DNA of 64,000 bases from Micromonospora sicca. Lineage in GTDB: Bacteria > Actinomycetota > Actinomycetes > Mycobacteriales > Micromonosporaceae. The notes beneath the pieces were generated by a model that was not told the DNA's origin, did not search any database, and saw only the letters and a list, made by a program, of their open reading frames with translations. The translations under genes and the position numbers were made by a program. Positions 34,971 through 44,492 of the stretch are shown one piece after another. Every line of letters begins with the position of its first letter. Position 1 is the first letter of the stretch. The stretch lies in assembly GCF_003172935.1 (NCBI RefSeq), contig NZ_QGKS01000294.1:1-64000 (forward strand). Direction: 5' to 3'.

Positions 34971-37900
34971 ATGAGGATCCGCCTTCCCGGACCGATCACC
35001 GCCTGCCTGTCCGCCCTCGCCGTCGCGCTGGCGATGGTGCTGGTCGCGCCCGCCCACGGCGCCGGCGCGGCCGAAACGGGGATCCGTTTCACGTCGCCGA
35101 GCGGCAGCCTGCTCGGCGGCACCGTGGATCTCGAGGTCGACGCTCCGCCGGATACCACGGCCGTACGGTTCTACCTGGACGACGTCCAGCTGTCCGAGCT
35201 GACCGACGTGTATGCGCGGCAGACCAGGACCACCCCGGTCTGGGCGACCGCCACCGACGCGGCCTGGTTTCCGACCGGCTCACACACGCTGAAGGCCGAA
35301 GCGGACACCCCGTCGGGCACGCTCACGGCGACCAGGCGGGTCGTGACCGAGGCGCCACCGGCCGGCCCCGGAGTCCAGCACCTCGACGGCGGGTGGCAGT
35401 TCGCGACCGCCGCGGAACTGCCCGAGGGCGCCCTGGCGGGGACGGTACCGCCGGCGGTGCGGCCGGAGTACGACACCGGCGCCTGGCCGACCATCGTCGT
35501 ACCCGACTCGTTCGGGGCCGTGCGGGCGAAGTGGAACGACGACAACGGCGTGGTCGGCGTCTACCGCCGGACCGTCGACCTCGACGCGCCCGATCCGGGT
35601 GAACGCACCGCCCTGGCCTTCGAATCGTGCTTCTGGACCTGCAGGTACTTCGTCAACGGCGTGGACGTGGGCAGCAGCACCGGCGGGTACCTGCCCACCC
35701 GGCTCGACCTGACCGGGGCGGTACGGCCGGGTACGAACACGATCGCGGTCGTGATCGACAACCGGGTCTCGACCATGGGCGAGTACGCCCGTCCGGTCCA
35801 GGGCCTGTACTGGAACTGGGGTGGCCTGCTCCAGCAGGTACGCCTGGAGCGCACGCCCGCTGTGGCGCTGACCGAGACCCGGGCCGAGGGAACGGCGGAC
35901 GGGCAGCTGACCCTGCGCCCGACCGGCGTCAACGCCACCACGTCCCCCCGGCAGGTGACCGCGCTGCTGACCGTCGAAGGGCCGGACGGCTCACGCGTGC
36001 TCGGCCCGCAGCAGGTGCACACCACCGTGCCCGCCGGCGGCGGAGCCGCCACCCCGATCGAGCTCGACGTCCCCCGACCCGCCCTCTGGGACCTCGACCA
36101 CCCCAACCTCTACAAAGTGCGCCTTCGTCCGCTGGGCGACGCCGCCTGGCAGGAACTCGTCGAGCAGACCGGCTTCCGCACCGTCGCCGTCCACGGCCTC
36201 GACCTGCTGCTCAACGGCAAGCCGATCCAGGACCTGCCCGGCTTCAACCGGCACGCCGACTACCCCGGACTGGGTCGCACCCAACCGGACGGGCTGGCCG
36301 ACCGCGAGATCAAGACACTGCACGACAAGGGCTTCCGGATCTTCCGGCCCGCCCACTACCCCACCACCCCGGCCGAGCTGCATGCCGCCGACAAGTACGG
36401 CCTGCTGGTCATCGAGGAGATCAACAACATCAGCTCACAGCCGGGCACCTTCCTCGGCAGGTCGGAGGTGCAGGAGTTCGGCAAGCGGACGCTGGCCCGG
36501 ATGGTCGCCCGGGACCGTAGCCACCCGAGCCTGTTCGCCTGGTCCGTCGGCAACGAGAACGCCACCGAGACCGACGGGGCCGTCGACTACGTCCGCGACG
36601 TCATCGGCTACGGGCGCAGCATCGATCCGACCCGGCTCTACACCCAGGTCTCCCACCGGCACACCCGCGACCGGGCCTACCCCTACCAGGACTTCTTCGC
36701 GACCAACTACTACGCCGGCTGGTACTCCACGCTGGAGAGCCTGACCTCGCACCTGGACGCGTTGCAGAAGATGACCGGGCAGCCGATCCTGCTGAGCGAG
36801 TACGGGGCGGAAGCGGTCCACCAGCGGGACGGGGTGGGTCGCGGGACCGAGTTCTACCAGGCCTCCCTGATCGACGAGCACAACCGGCTGTTGAACAACC
36901 GGCCGCACCTCATCGGCAAGATGTACTGGACCTCGACCGAGTTCTGGTGCACTCCGACGTGGGGATCCGGACAGAACCCGGAACCGGTGCCGCCCTTCCA
37001 CACCAAGGGGCTCGACACCTACCACCGGTCCCACAAACTCGGCTGGCGGGTGATGTTCTCGCCGGTGCGGATCGCCCGGGCCAGCGTCCTCGCAGCGCCT
37101 CTGGACCAGCCGGGAACGCTGCACCAGCGGGTGACGATCGTGGACGCGCTCGGCCACGGCGGCCACGGCACGGTCGTGGTCGAACCCCCGCCGGGCTTCG
37201 CCGCGCAGCCGGTGCCCTTCACGGTGCCCGCCGGCGGCGAAACCACGGTCGACGTCACGCTGACCGGGACACTCACCGCCGACCACCTCTCCTCGGTCGG
37301 GTTCGTGCGGGCCGTCGTCGACGCCGACACCGAAGCCCTGCCGGCGCCGTTCACCGTGCGCAGCAGCGACACCGTCACCAGCCCGGCAGGTGACGACTTC
37401 GACTCCGGCACGCTGGACTCCGGCTGGCAGATCATCCGGCCGGACGGCTCCGGCTGGAGTCTCCAGGACCGGCCCGGCTCGCTCCGGCTGTCGACCCTCG
37501 CCGGTGGCGAGACGGGTGCCGGCGGCGACGGCCGGAACCTGTTCGTGCGCACCGACACGCCGCAGGCCGATTTCAGCGCCACCGCCACGCTCGACGCGCC
37601 GCAACTGTCCGCGGACTTCCAGCAGGTCGGGCTCTACGCGTACGTCGACGACGACAACTATGTGAAGGCCGACCTCGGCTGGGTCGACGGGCGACGCGCA
37701 CTGGAGTTCCTGGCCGAGTCGGGCGGAAAGATCGGCAGCCGACTGTCGATCCCGTACGGCGGACAGTCCGCGCACCTACGGCTGGTGCGCCGGGGCGCGG
37801 ACGTCGCCGCGGAGTATTCGAGCGACGGCCGGGACTGGTACCCGCTGGGCACCGCGAGCCTCGGCGGGTCGCCGAAGGTGGCGGTGCAGGCCGTCGGGGG

Positions 37901-38720
37901 CGGCGCCGCACCACCGGTTGTCCCGACATACGTCGACGACCTCACCGTCCTGACCTCCGGGCACGTCTCGGTGCAGGGCCTGATGCTCCCCGACCAGCCG
38001 TTGTTCACGGGCGAGGCGGGGCAGGTCGGGATCACCGTCGCCAACGGCACCGACCATCCGGTCTCCGTCGACGCCCGCCTGGCCGTCCCCGCGGGCTGGG
38101 TGTCGGGGGCGACCTCGCAAGCGGTGCCGGCGTTCGCGAAGGTCACCATCCCGGTCTCCGTGACCCCCGCGCAGGCGCCGCAGGTGGCGACCCTCGCCAC
38201 GGCGGTGACGGCGACCGACTCGCCGGTGTACGGCCGGCCGGAGGCACGAGCGGTGACCGCGCCGCGGGGTGACCAGGTGCGGCTCGCGCTCGATGCCGGC
38301 ACCGCGAACAGCCCGCTGTTGCCGACGTACCGCCGGTTGTCGCCCTCCGACGGCTGGGATCCGGCCAGGGGCTACGGCTGGATCGGCACCCCGCCGCAGT
38401 CCCGCGACCGCGGCGGACCGGACAGCCTGCGCCGGGACATCGTGACCGACCGCGCGGCCGCCACCCTGCGACTCGACGTACCGGCCGGCAGCCACGACGT
38501 CCACCTCCTCGTCGGCGACGCCAGCTTCGCCGCCGACCCGATGACGGTGTCCAGCGAGGGCCGCACGCTCGCCCACCTGGACAGCCCGTCGCCGACCGGC
38601 GAGTTCCGCTGGCTCACGTTCCCGATCGACGGGGGGCCGAACGGCCGCACGGTCGACCTGACCCTCGCCGCGGACAACGCCGGCCAGTACTGGCGGTTCG
38701 CCGCACTCGCCATGTCCTGA
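34971..38720 (+). CDS. Secreted multidomain GH2 beta-glucuronidase-type glycoside hydrolase
   Basis: The 1249-residue protein starts with a signal peptide (to about residue 35) and an Ig-like bacterial domain (about 40-125). The GH2 sugar-binding domain follows (YRRTVDLDAPDPGERTALAFE), then the Ig-like domain and TIM barrel. The acid/base is Glu529 in SVGNENAT and the nucleophile Glu610 in LLSEYGAEA. The NYYAGWYS segment between them resembles the NxYxGWY signature of beta-glucuronidases. After about residue 805 come a laminin-G/DUF1349-like sandwich (DDFDSGTLDSGWQI), a NEW3-type domain (about 1005-1095) and a C-terminal carbohydrate-binding-like domain (SPSDGWDPARGYGW). GAGGAC precedes the ATG. 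It releases glucuronic acid from polymers outside the cell; beta-galactosidase activity is the alternative. Confidence 0.85.
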   Translation: MRIRLPGPITACLSALAVALAMVLVAPAHGAGAAETGIRFTSPSGSLLGGTVDLEVDAPPDTTAVRFYLDDVQLSELTDVYARQTRTTPVWATATDAAWFPTGSHTLKAEADTPSGTLTATRRVVTEAPPAGPGVQHLDGGWQFATAAELPEGALAGTVPPAVRPEYDTGAWPTIVVPDSFGAVRAKWNDDNGVVGVYRRTVDLDAPDPGERTALAFESCFWTCRYFVNGVDVGSSTGGYLPTRLDLTGAVRPGTNTIAVVIDNRVSTMGEYARPVQGLYWNWGGLLQQVRLERTPAVALTETRAEGTADGQLTLRPTGVNATTSPRQVTALLTVEGPDGSRVLGPQQVHTTVPAGGGAATPIELDVPRPALWDLDHPNLYKVRLRPLGDAAWQELVEQTGFRTVAVHGLDLLLNGKPIQDLPGFNRHADYPGLGRTQPDGLADREIKTLHDKGFRIFRPAHYPTTPAELHAADKYGLLVIEEINNISSQPGTFLGRSEVQEFGKRTLARMVARDRSHPSLFAWSVGNENATETDGAVDYVRDVIGYGRSIDPTRLYTQVSHRHTRDRAYPYQDFFATNYYAGWYSTLESLTSHLDALQKMTGQPILLSEYGAEAVHQRDGVGRGTEFYQASLIDEHNRLLNNRPHLIGKMYWTSTEFWCTPTWGSGQNPEPVPPFHTKGLDTYHRSHKLGWRVMFSPVRIARASVLAAPLDQPGTLHQRVTIVDALGHGGHGTVVVEPPPGFAAQPVPFTVPAGGETTVDVTLTGTLTADHLSSVGFVRAVVDADTEALPAPFTVRSSDTVTSPAGDDFDSGTLDSGWQIIRPDGSGWSLQDRPGSLRLSTLAGGETGAGGDGRNLFVRTDTPQADFSATATLDAPQLSADFQQVGLYAYVDDDNYVKADLGWVDGRRALEFLAESGGKIGSRLSIPYGGQSAHLRLVRRGADVAAEYSSDGRDWYPLGTASLGGSPKVAVQAVGGGAAPPVVPTYVDDLTVLTSGHVSVQGLMLPDQPLFTGEAGQVGITVANGTDHPVSVDARLAVPAGWVSGATSQAVPAFAKVTIPVSVTPAQAPQVATLATAVTATDSPVYGRPEARAVTAPRGDQVRLALDAGTANSPLLPTYRRLSPSDGWDPARGYGWIGTPPQSRDRGGPDSLRRDIVTDRAAATLRLDVPAGSHDVHLLVGDASFAADPMTVSSEGRTLAHLDSPSPTGEFRWLTFPIDGGPNGRTVDLTLAADNAGQYWRFAALAMS

Positions 38721-38757
38721 TCCCGACCACGGAACATGTCCTGATCCGACCACGAAA
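38711..38757 (+). repeat. Short tandem duplication spanning the GH2 stop codon
   Basis: CATGTCCTGATCCCGACCAC (from 38711) is repeated with one base missing from 38735 (CATGTCCTGATCCGACCAC). The first copy contains the last codons and stop of the GH2 gene; the second fills most of the 48-bp gap before the next gene. Confidence 0.8.
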
Positions 38758-38768
38758 GGCGTACGCGC

Positions 38769-40430
38769 ATGAGGAATCGTCCCGCCCGCGGCGTCGCCGC
38801 CGCTGTGGCGCTGGTGGTGCTCGCCTGTCCCGGCGTGAGCTTCGCCGAGTCCCCCGGTACGGCGACGGGCCCGGTCCACGCGTCGGTACGGCTCGACCCA
38901 CGGCCCATGGTCGGCGGCGGGTCCGTCCCCGCACACTTCGTCGGCTTCAGTGTCGAGTGGTCCCTGATCGAGCGGTACATGGGACCGACCGCCCGGCCGG
39001 CCTTCGCCAACCTGCTGGGCAACCTGGGGACCGGCGTGCTGCGGATCGGTGGGTCGTCGCAGGACGTCATGCCCTTCGACGCGACCGCGGTCAACACCAA
39101 TGAGGTGATAACCCCGGAGGACCTCGCCGACATCCGCGCGACCCTCGACGCCGCGAACGCCGACCACATCGCGGGCGACGGCACGCCGAACTGGGGTGTC
39201 ATCCTCGGCACCGCCATGTCGCCGCCCACCGCCCAGCGGCCGTGGCGGGTCCCGGAGCACGCCCGGGCCTTCGTCACACAGGGGGTCGGACCGGCGTTCG
39301 CGGGGGCTGACGAGGACGTGGCCGCCGTCTCGCTCGGCAACGAGCCGGACCTCTCCTACCGCTATGACCTGCAGCAGTACCTGGGCGACTTCGCCGCCTT
39401 CTCCGGCGCGAACGCCACCCGGCCGTACCCGATCGTCACCCCGAACACGAGCGAACCCATCGCGCCCTGGACCAGCATCGCCAACCGCAGCGTGGAAACG
39501 CGCTTCTTCTGGGACTGGCCGGCCATCCTGGACGCCACCGCCCCGGCGACGAAGGCGAACGCCGGCGCGTTCGGGGCCTGGGCCGCTGATCACTTCTACC
39601 CACTGGCCCGCACGTGCGCCACGGACCCGTACCGCTGCCCGACGATCCCGGCGCTGCTCTCCGACGAGCGGTCGGCCAACTTCAACTACCAGGTGTACAC
39701 GCACGCCAACGAGGCGGCCCGCCGCGGCCTGGGCTACCGGGTCGAGGAGCTGAACACCGCCGCGGGGCGGGGCGCGCACGGTGTCAGTGACGTCGCCGCC
39801 AGCGCCGTCTGGGCGCTCGACACGATGTTCAACGCGGCGTGCCCGCAGCCGCCGCACGCCCCGTCGGTCAACGCGGAGTGCGGCACCGGCGCCATCGGGG
39901 TGAACTTCCACAACGCCGAGGTGCGGGCCTTCTTCCACCCGGAGGAGGGCAACGGCTACTACAACGCGATCAACTTCGACCCGTCGGCGGCAATGGGCGC
40001 GCCGACCCCGGCGCCCGAGTACTACGCACTGCTGCTGTTCGCTCGGCTCGCGCAGGGCACGACCGGGCTCCGGCCGATGCCCGTGGCGGTCAACGCACCG
40101 CAGGGCGGGCAGGTGAAGGCCTGGCGCGTCGACGGCGGCGCGTCGGAGCGACGGGCGTTCCTCATCAACAAGGGTGACCAGCCGGTTTCACTCGACGTGG
40201 CGGCGCCCGGCGCCACGTACGAGATCGACCGGATGACGCCGGACGACCCGAGCGGCGCCGGCCGCACCCTCGACGCACCCGGCGTACGCATCGACGGGCG
40301 CGTGGTGTCCGCGGACGGCAGCTGGCCCGGATTCCAGCCGACCGTGGGCACCGCCGAGGCGGGGCACTTCCAGGTCACGCTCGGCGCCGGCGAGGCGGTT
40401 GTCGTCACGCTGCACGGCCACGACGGCTGA
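38769..40430 (+). CDS. Secreted GH79-like glycoside hydrolase (beta-glucuronidase type), copy 2
   Basis: The 553-residue protein has a clear signal peptide (RNRPARGVAAAVALVVLAC, cleaved after SFAE). The barrel starts HFVGFSVEWSLIERYMG, with RIGGSSQD as the next strand. The acid/base is Glu192 in SLGNEPDLSY, and the nucleophile is Glu326 or Glu327 in RVEELNTAAG. The C-terminal beta domain (VKAWRVDGGASERRAFLINKGDQPVSLDV) is typical of GH79. It follows the GH2 gene by 48 bp in the same direction and is probably co-transcribed. It is only distantly similar to the GH79-like protein at 31115-32815, so the two may act on different glucuronides. Confidence 0.8.
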   Translation: MRNRPARGVAAAVALVVLACPGVSFAESPGTATGPVHASVRLDPRPMVGGGSVPAHFVGFSVEWSLIERYMGPTARPAFANLLGNLGTGVLRIGGSSQDVMPFDATAVNTNEVITPEDLADIRATLDAANADHIAGDGTPNWGVILGTAMSPPTAQRPWRVPEHARAFVTQGVGPAFAGADEDVAAVSLGNEPDLSYRYDLQQYLGDFAAFSGANATRPYPIVTPNTSEPIAPWTSIANRSVETRFFWDWPAILDATAPATKANAGAFGAWAADHFYPLARTCATDPYRCPTIPALLSDERSANFNYQVYTHANEAARRGLGYRVEELNTAAGRGAHGVSDVAASAVWALDTMFNAACPQPPHAPSVNAECGTGAIGVNFHNAEVRAFFHPEEGNGYYNAINFDPSAAMGAPTPAPEYYALLLFARLAQGTTGLRPMPVAVNAPQGGQVKAWRVDGGASERRAFLINKGDQPVSLDVAAPGATYEIDRMTPDDPSGAGRTLDAPGVRIDGRVVSADGSWPGFQPTVGTAEAGHFQVTLGAGEAVVVTLHGHDG

Positions 40431-40448
40431 CCGGCCGCCACCACGCCC

Positions 40449-40493
40449 GTCGACCGCCCGGCTCATCCGCCACCGATGAGCCGGGCGGTCGAC
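40449..40493. terminator. Strong bidirectional stem-loop between convergent operons
   Basis: A 19-bp perfect stem, GTCGACCGCCCGGCTCATC (40449-40467) with its complement at 40475-40493, has a 7-nt loop. It lies between the second GH79 gene and the end of the leftward uronate operon. Confidence 0.85.
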
Positions 40494-40519
40494 GGGCTGC
40501 CGGGGTGGACGCGTCCGGC

Positions 40520-42013
40520 TCATCCGTTGGCGGTGAGCCGGGCCACGTGGTCCGTCAGGGCCGCCCGGAATCCGTCGTGCTCGGGAAGGTCCGCGCCGAA
40601 GATCTCCTCGACGCGCAGCAGCGAGTCGACCAGCCGTGGCGGATCGCCCGCGTCGGCGGCCGCGGCGGCGCGCAACCGGTCTGCCAGCGGGTCGTCCAGC
40701 GGGAGGTCGCGGCCGTGGACGTCCCGGCCCCGGGCCACGTACGTCATCCACGCCGCGACGGCGAGCGCGGCGTGCTGCGGAACGGCGCCGGCGGCCAGCC
40801 GGTCCCGGACGGTGCCGAGCAGCCGGACCGGCAGCTTTTGGGATCCGTCCATCGCGACCTGGACGGTGCGGTGCCGCAACGCGGGGTTGGCGAAGCGCCG
40901 CAGCACCCCCCGCCGGTAGTCGGTCAGGTCCAGGCCGTCGGGCACCCGCAGCGTCGGTGCCACGTCCTCGACCATGAGTGCCTCGGCGGCCGCCGCCAGC
41001 TGGTCGTCGGAGAGCGCCGCCGCGATCGTGTCGTACCCGCCCAGGGCGCCCAGGTAGGCCAGCAGCGAGTGGGTGGCGTTGAGCATCCGCAGCTTCACCG
41101 CCTCCCAGGCGGCGACGTCCTTGGTCGTCACCGCGCCGGCGAGCTCCCAGGCGGGCCGGGCGGCGGCGAAGTCGTCCTCGATGACCCACTGGCCGAACGG
41201 CTCGGCCACGACGACGCCATGGTCCGCCAGCCCCAGCACCCTTCGGGCGTCGGCGCGGTCCGCAGCCGTCGTGGCCGGCACGATGCGGTCGACCATGCAG
41301 CACGGAAAGCGCACCGACGTCCCGATCCAGTCGGCGAGACCGCCGAGCCCGGACGACGGCAGCGCGTCCAGGAAGTCGTGCACCAGTCCCCGCAGGACGT
41401 GACCGTTGCCGACCAGGTTGTCGCAGGAGAGCACCGTGACCGGTCCGGCGCCCCGCTCCCACCGGCGCTGCAGGCCCCGCACGAGCTGGCCGACCACGGT
41501 CCGGGGCGGCTGGCCGGCGACGTCGGCCAGGACCTGCGGGTCGGACAGGTCCAACCGGCCGGCCCCGTCACGGCGGTAGCCCTTCTCCGTCACGGTCAGG
41601 GTGACCACCCGTACCGCCGGGTCGGCGATCCGATCCACGACGGCGGCCGGCTCGGCCGCGCCGAAGAGCACCTCCCGGACGCTGCCGAGCACCCGCAGCG
41701 GCGCCGCGCCGGGCCCGCGTTCCAGCACGGAGTACAGACCGTCCTGCGGAATCAGTTGGTCACGCACCGACGCCGACCGCTGGGTCACGCCGGCGACGCC
41801 CCAGTCGTCGTGGCCGGCCGCCGCCGCGGCCAACTCGGTGAAGACCACCTGGTGGGCCCGGTGGAAGGCGCCGATCCCGAGGTGCACGATCCCCACCCGC
41901 AGCGACCGCGGGTCGACCGGCGGCGGCGTCCACCGCCCGCCCGACCCGGTCCGGCGCAGTTGCTGTTCCAGCGTCCGCAGGTCGAGCCGCTGGCCCACGG
42001 CCCCGTCACTCAC
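40520..42013 (-). CDS. Mannitol-dehydrogenase-family D-mannonate/altronate oxidoreductase (fructuronate reductase)
   Basis: The 497-residue protein starts at a GTG (42011-42013) overlapping the altronate dehydratase stop. Its N-terminal NAD-binding part has VGIVHLGIGAFHRAHQVVF, the family hallmark, and VTEKGYRRDGAG. The centre has LSCDNLVGNGHVL and VRFPCCMVDRIVPAT. The catalytic lysine region is AWEAVKLRMLNATHS. This family reduces fructuronate to mannonate (UxuB) or tagaturonate to altronate (UxaB). With both a mannonate and an altronate dehydratase in the operon, it could serve either or both steps. Its place last in a fully overlapping operon supports a uronate role. Confidence 0.88.
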   Translation of the reverse strand: MSDGAVGQRLDLRTLEQQLRRTGSGGRWTPPPVDPRSLRVGIVHLGIGAFHRAHQVVFTELAAAAAGHDDWGVAGVTQRSASVRDQLIPQDGLYSVLERGPGAAPLRVLGSVREVLFGAAEPAAVVDRIADPAVRVVTLTVTEKGYRRDGAGRLDLSDPQVLADVAGQPPRTVVGQLVRGLQRRWERGAGPVTVLSCDNLVGNGHVLRGLVHDFLDALPSSGLGGLADWIGTSVRFPCCMVDRIVPATTAADRADARRVLGLADHGVVVAEPFGQWVIEDDFAAARPAWELAGAVTTKDVAAWEAVKLRMLNATHSLLAYLGALGGYDTIAAALSDDQLAAAAEALMVEDVAPTLRVPDGLDLTDYRRGVLRRFANPALRHRTVQVAMDGSQKLPVRLLGTVRDRLAAGAVPQHAALAVAAWMTYVARGRDVHGRDLPLDDPLADRLRAAAAADAGDPPRLVDSLLRVEEIFGADLPEHDGFRAALTDHVARLTANG

Positions 42014-43530
42014 AGCACTGCCCCGAGCTGCCACGGCACGATCTCCTCGCCACCGAGGCCCATCTCCTCGCTGGCGGTGCGCCGGCCGGACGCGACGTCG
42101 AGCAGCAGGTCGTAGACCCGCCTTCCCATCTCCTCGACGGGGAGATTCCGCTCGACGACGGGCGAACAGTCCAAGTCGATGTCGCCGGCCATTCGCCGGG
42201 CCAGCTCGCCGTTGCTGGCGAGCTTGACCGTCGGGACCGGGCGGCTGCCGAAGACCGAGCCGCGGCCGGTGGTGAAGCAGATCAGGTTCGCGCCGCCCGC
42301 GACCATTCCGGTCACCGACACGGGGTCGTAGCCGGGGGTGTCCATGAAGACCAGTCCCGGACGGGGGATCTGCTCGGCGTAGTGCCGCACCGCCGCCAGC
42401 GGGCTGTGGCCCGCCTTGGCGACCGCGCCCAGCGACTTCTCGAGGATGGTGGTGATGCCGCCCTCCTTGTTGCCCGGCGAGGGGTTCGCGTCGAGCGTCG
42501 TGCCCTGCCGCCGCGTGTACTCCTCCCACCAGCGGATCCGCTCCATCAGCGCCCCGGCGACGTCGGCGCTGGTCGCCCGGTCGGCGAGCAGGTGCTCCGC
42601 GCCGTACACCTCGGGGGTCTCGCCGAGCACCGAGGTCGCTCCGGCGGCGACGAGCAGGTCGGAGGCGACGCCCAGGGCGGGGTTGGCGGTCAGACCCGAC
42701 CACCCGTCGGAGCCGCCACACTGCAGGCCGAGGACGAGCTCCTCCACGCCGACCTCGCGGCGTTCCGTCCCGGCGAGCTCGCGCACCATGGCGCGGACCA
42801 GCTCGACGCCGTGACCCACGGCGGCCGCCGTGCCGCCCATGTCCTGGATCGTGTACGCGGAGACCGGTAGGTGCTCGGCGACGCCGAGCTCCGCCATGAA
42901 TCCGGCCACGGCGTTGACCTCGCAGCCGAGCCCGATCACCACCAGCCCGCCGATGTTCGGGTGGCGGGAGTAGCCGGCGAGGGTGCGGCGCAGCAACTCC
43001 CACCCCTCGCCCCGGTCGGCCATGCCACAGCCGGTGCCGTGGGTCAGGGCGACCACCCCGTCGACGCCGTCGACGCCCTCCGCGTCGTCCTCGGTGACCC
43101 GGGCGACCTTGCGGGCGACCGTCGCCGAGCAGTTGACCGTGGTGAGGACGCCGACGTAGTTGCGCGTGGCGACCCGGCCGTCCGGACGGCGGTAGCCGTG
43201 GAAGGTACGCCGGAGGTCGGCGGGCACCTGCGGCGCGGGCTTCGCCGAGCCACCCCCGTCCCGTACGGCGGCGTCCTGCGGCATTCCCAGGTTGTGTACG
43301 TGCACGTGCTCGCCGGCGCGTACGGGGGCGAGGGTCCGCCCGATCACCTGGCCGTACTTGCGTACCACCGCGTCGGCCGGCAGGTCGCGCAGGGCGACCT
43401 TGTGTCCGGGGGGTATGTCGTCGCGCAGGACGACGGGTCCCGCGCCGCCCGCCGGCACGGAGGCGCCGGCGGGCATCGCCGACGTCGCCACGGCCACGTC
43501 GTCGTCGTGGTTCAGCACCACCAGGCTCAC
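42010..43530 (-). CDS. uxaA: Altronate dehydratase (UxaA family)
   Basis: The 506-residue protein has a short N-terminal SAF domain (about 1-90, including GHKVALRDLPADAVVRKYGQVIG), then the altronate/galactarate dehydratase core. Landmarks are FHGYRRPDGRVATRNYVGVL, CSATVARKVA, LTHGTGCGM and LGLQCGGSDGWSGLTANPALG, which carry the conserved cysteines and metal/iron ligands. It converts D-altronate to 2-keto-3-deoxygluconate (KDG). The GTG at 43528-43530 has GGAGG seven bases upstream and overlaps the kinase stop (GTGA). Its presence implies that galacturonate as well as glucuronate can be used. Confidence 0.93.
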   Translation of the reverse strand: MSLVVLNHDDDVAVATSAMPAGASVPAGGAGPVVLRDDIPPGHKVALRDLPADAVVRKYGQVIGRTLAPVRAGEHVHVHNLGMPQDAAVRDGGGSAKPAPQVPADLRRTFHGYRRPDGRVATRNYVGVLTTVNCSATVARKVARVTEDDAEGVDGVDGVVALTHGTGCGMADRGEGWELLRRTLAGYSRHPNIGGLVVIGLGCEVNAVAGFMAELGVAEHLPVSAYTIQDMGGTAAAVGHGVELVRAMVRELAGTERREVGVEELVLGLQCGGSDGWSGLTANPALGVASDLLVAAGATSVLGETPEVYGAEHLLADRATSADVAGALMERIRWWEEYTRRQGTTLDANPSPGNKEGGITTILEKSLGAVAKAGHSPLAAVRHYAEQIPRPGLVFMDTPGYDPVSVTGMVAGGANLICFTTGRGSVFGSRPVPTVKLASNGELARRMAGDIDLDCSPVVERNLPVEEMGRRVYDLLLDVASGRRTASEEMGLGGEEIVPWQLGAVL

Positions 43531-44492
43531 GTCGACACCTCCAGACCGGATGTACGGGCGACCAGCCGGCGCGACTCGTCCAGGCCGGCCAGGTAGCCGG
43601 TGCCGCCGTGCCCCCGCAGGGACAGCGCCGCCGCGGCCGCGCCGAGCCGCACCGCGGCGCACAGGTCGTCGCCGAGGGCCAACCGGGCCGCCACCGGGCC
43701 GGTCAGCACGTCGCCCGCGCCGGTCTGGTCGGCGACGTGATCGACCGGGTAGGCGGGAACCGCAGTCAGGTCGCCGCCGTCGTCGAGCAGCACTCCCCTG
43801 CTGCCCTGGGTGAGGGCGACCGCCCCGGCCCCGAGAGCACGCAGCGCGGCGCAGGCCTCGGCTGGTCCCGCGGGCGTAGCGCCGAGCAGCGCGCCGGCCT
43901 CTCGGGGCCATGCCGGGGTGACCAACCGCGCGTACGGTGCGAGCGTCCGTAGGTGGCTGCCGGCGGTGGCCGCGTCGACGAGTCGGGGACGCCAGTTCGG
44001 GTCGTAGATGAAGCAGCGGGCAGCGCGTGCGGCGACGTGCACGGCCGACCGGGCCGACGCCGAGATGGCGCAGGCCACGCCGCTGGCGAGGACCACCCCG
44101 GCCCGAGCCGCCGCCTCGGGCACATCGCTGTCGGTCAGGCTGGACCCCGCGCTCCCGCGCCGGACGTAGACGAACTCGCGCTGCCCCTCCGGGTCGGCGT
44201 GCTGGAGGTAGAGACCGTGCTGGCCCGCGGTCCGCACCAGCAGCGACGTGTCCACCCCGAGTGCCGCCACCCGGGCCACCAGTTGGTCGCCCAACTCGTC
44301 GTCGGGAACCCGCGCCAGCAGGCAGGTGTGGGCACCCGCGGCGGCCGCCGCGGCAGCGGCGTTGAGGGCGTCGCCGGAGAAGCCCAGCCGCAGTTGCGTC
44401 CCGTCGCGCAGCGGCTCGAGCGCGGTCAGCTCGACGAGAACCTCGCCGATGACCAGTACGTCCGGGGCCTGGCCGGGCAAGCCCGTCACCAT
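43527..44492 (-). CDS. PfkB-family sugar kinase, probable 2-keto-3-deoxygluconate kinase
   Basis: The 321-residue ribokinase-fold enzyme has an N-terminal [14 protein letters not shown] strand and [17 protein letters not shown] substrate loop. Its C-terminal anion hole and catalytic Asp lie in [17 protein letters not shown], the PfkB signature 2. The position between dehydratase and aldolase genes indicates KDG as substrate, giving KDPG. The ATG at 44490-44492 overlaps the end of the mannonate dehydratase gene by 7 bp, consistent with translational coupling. Confidence 0.88.
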   Translation of the reverse strand: MVTGLPGQAPDVLVIGEVLVELTALEPLRDGTQLRLGFSGDALNAAAAAAAAGAHTCLLARVPDDELGDQLVARVAALGVDTSLLVRTAGQHGLYLQHADPEGQREFVYVRRGSAGSSLTDSDVPEAAARAGVVLASGVACAISASARSAVHVAARAARCFIYDPNWRPRLVDAATAGSHLRTLAPYARLVTPAWPREAGALLGATPAGPAEACAALRALGAGAVALTQGSRGVLLDDGGDLTAVPAYPVDHVADQTGAGDVLTGPVAARLALGDDLCAAVRLGAAAAALSLRGHGGTGYLAGLDESRRLVARTSGLEVST

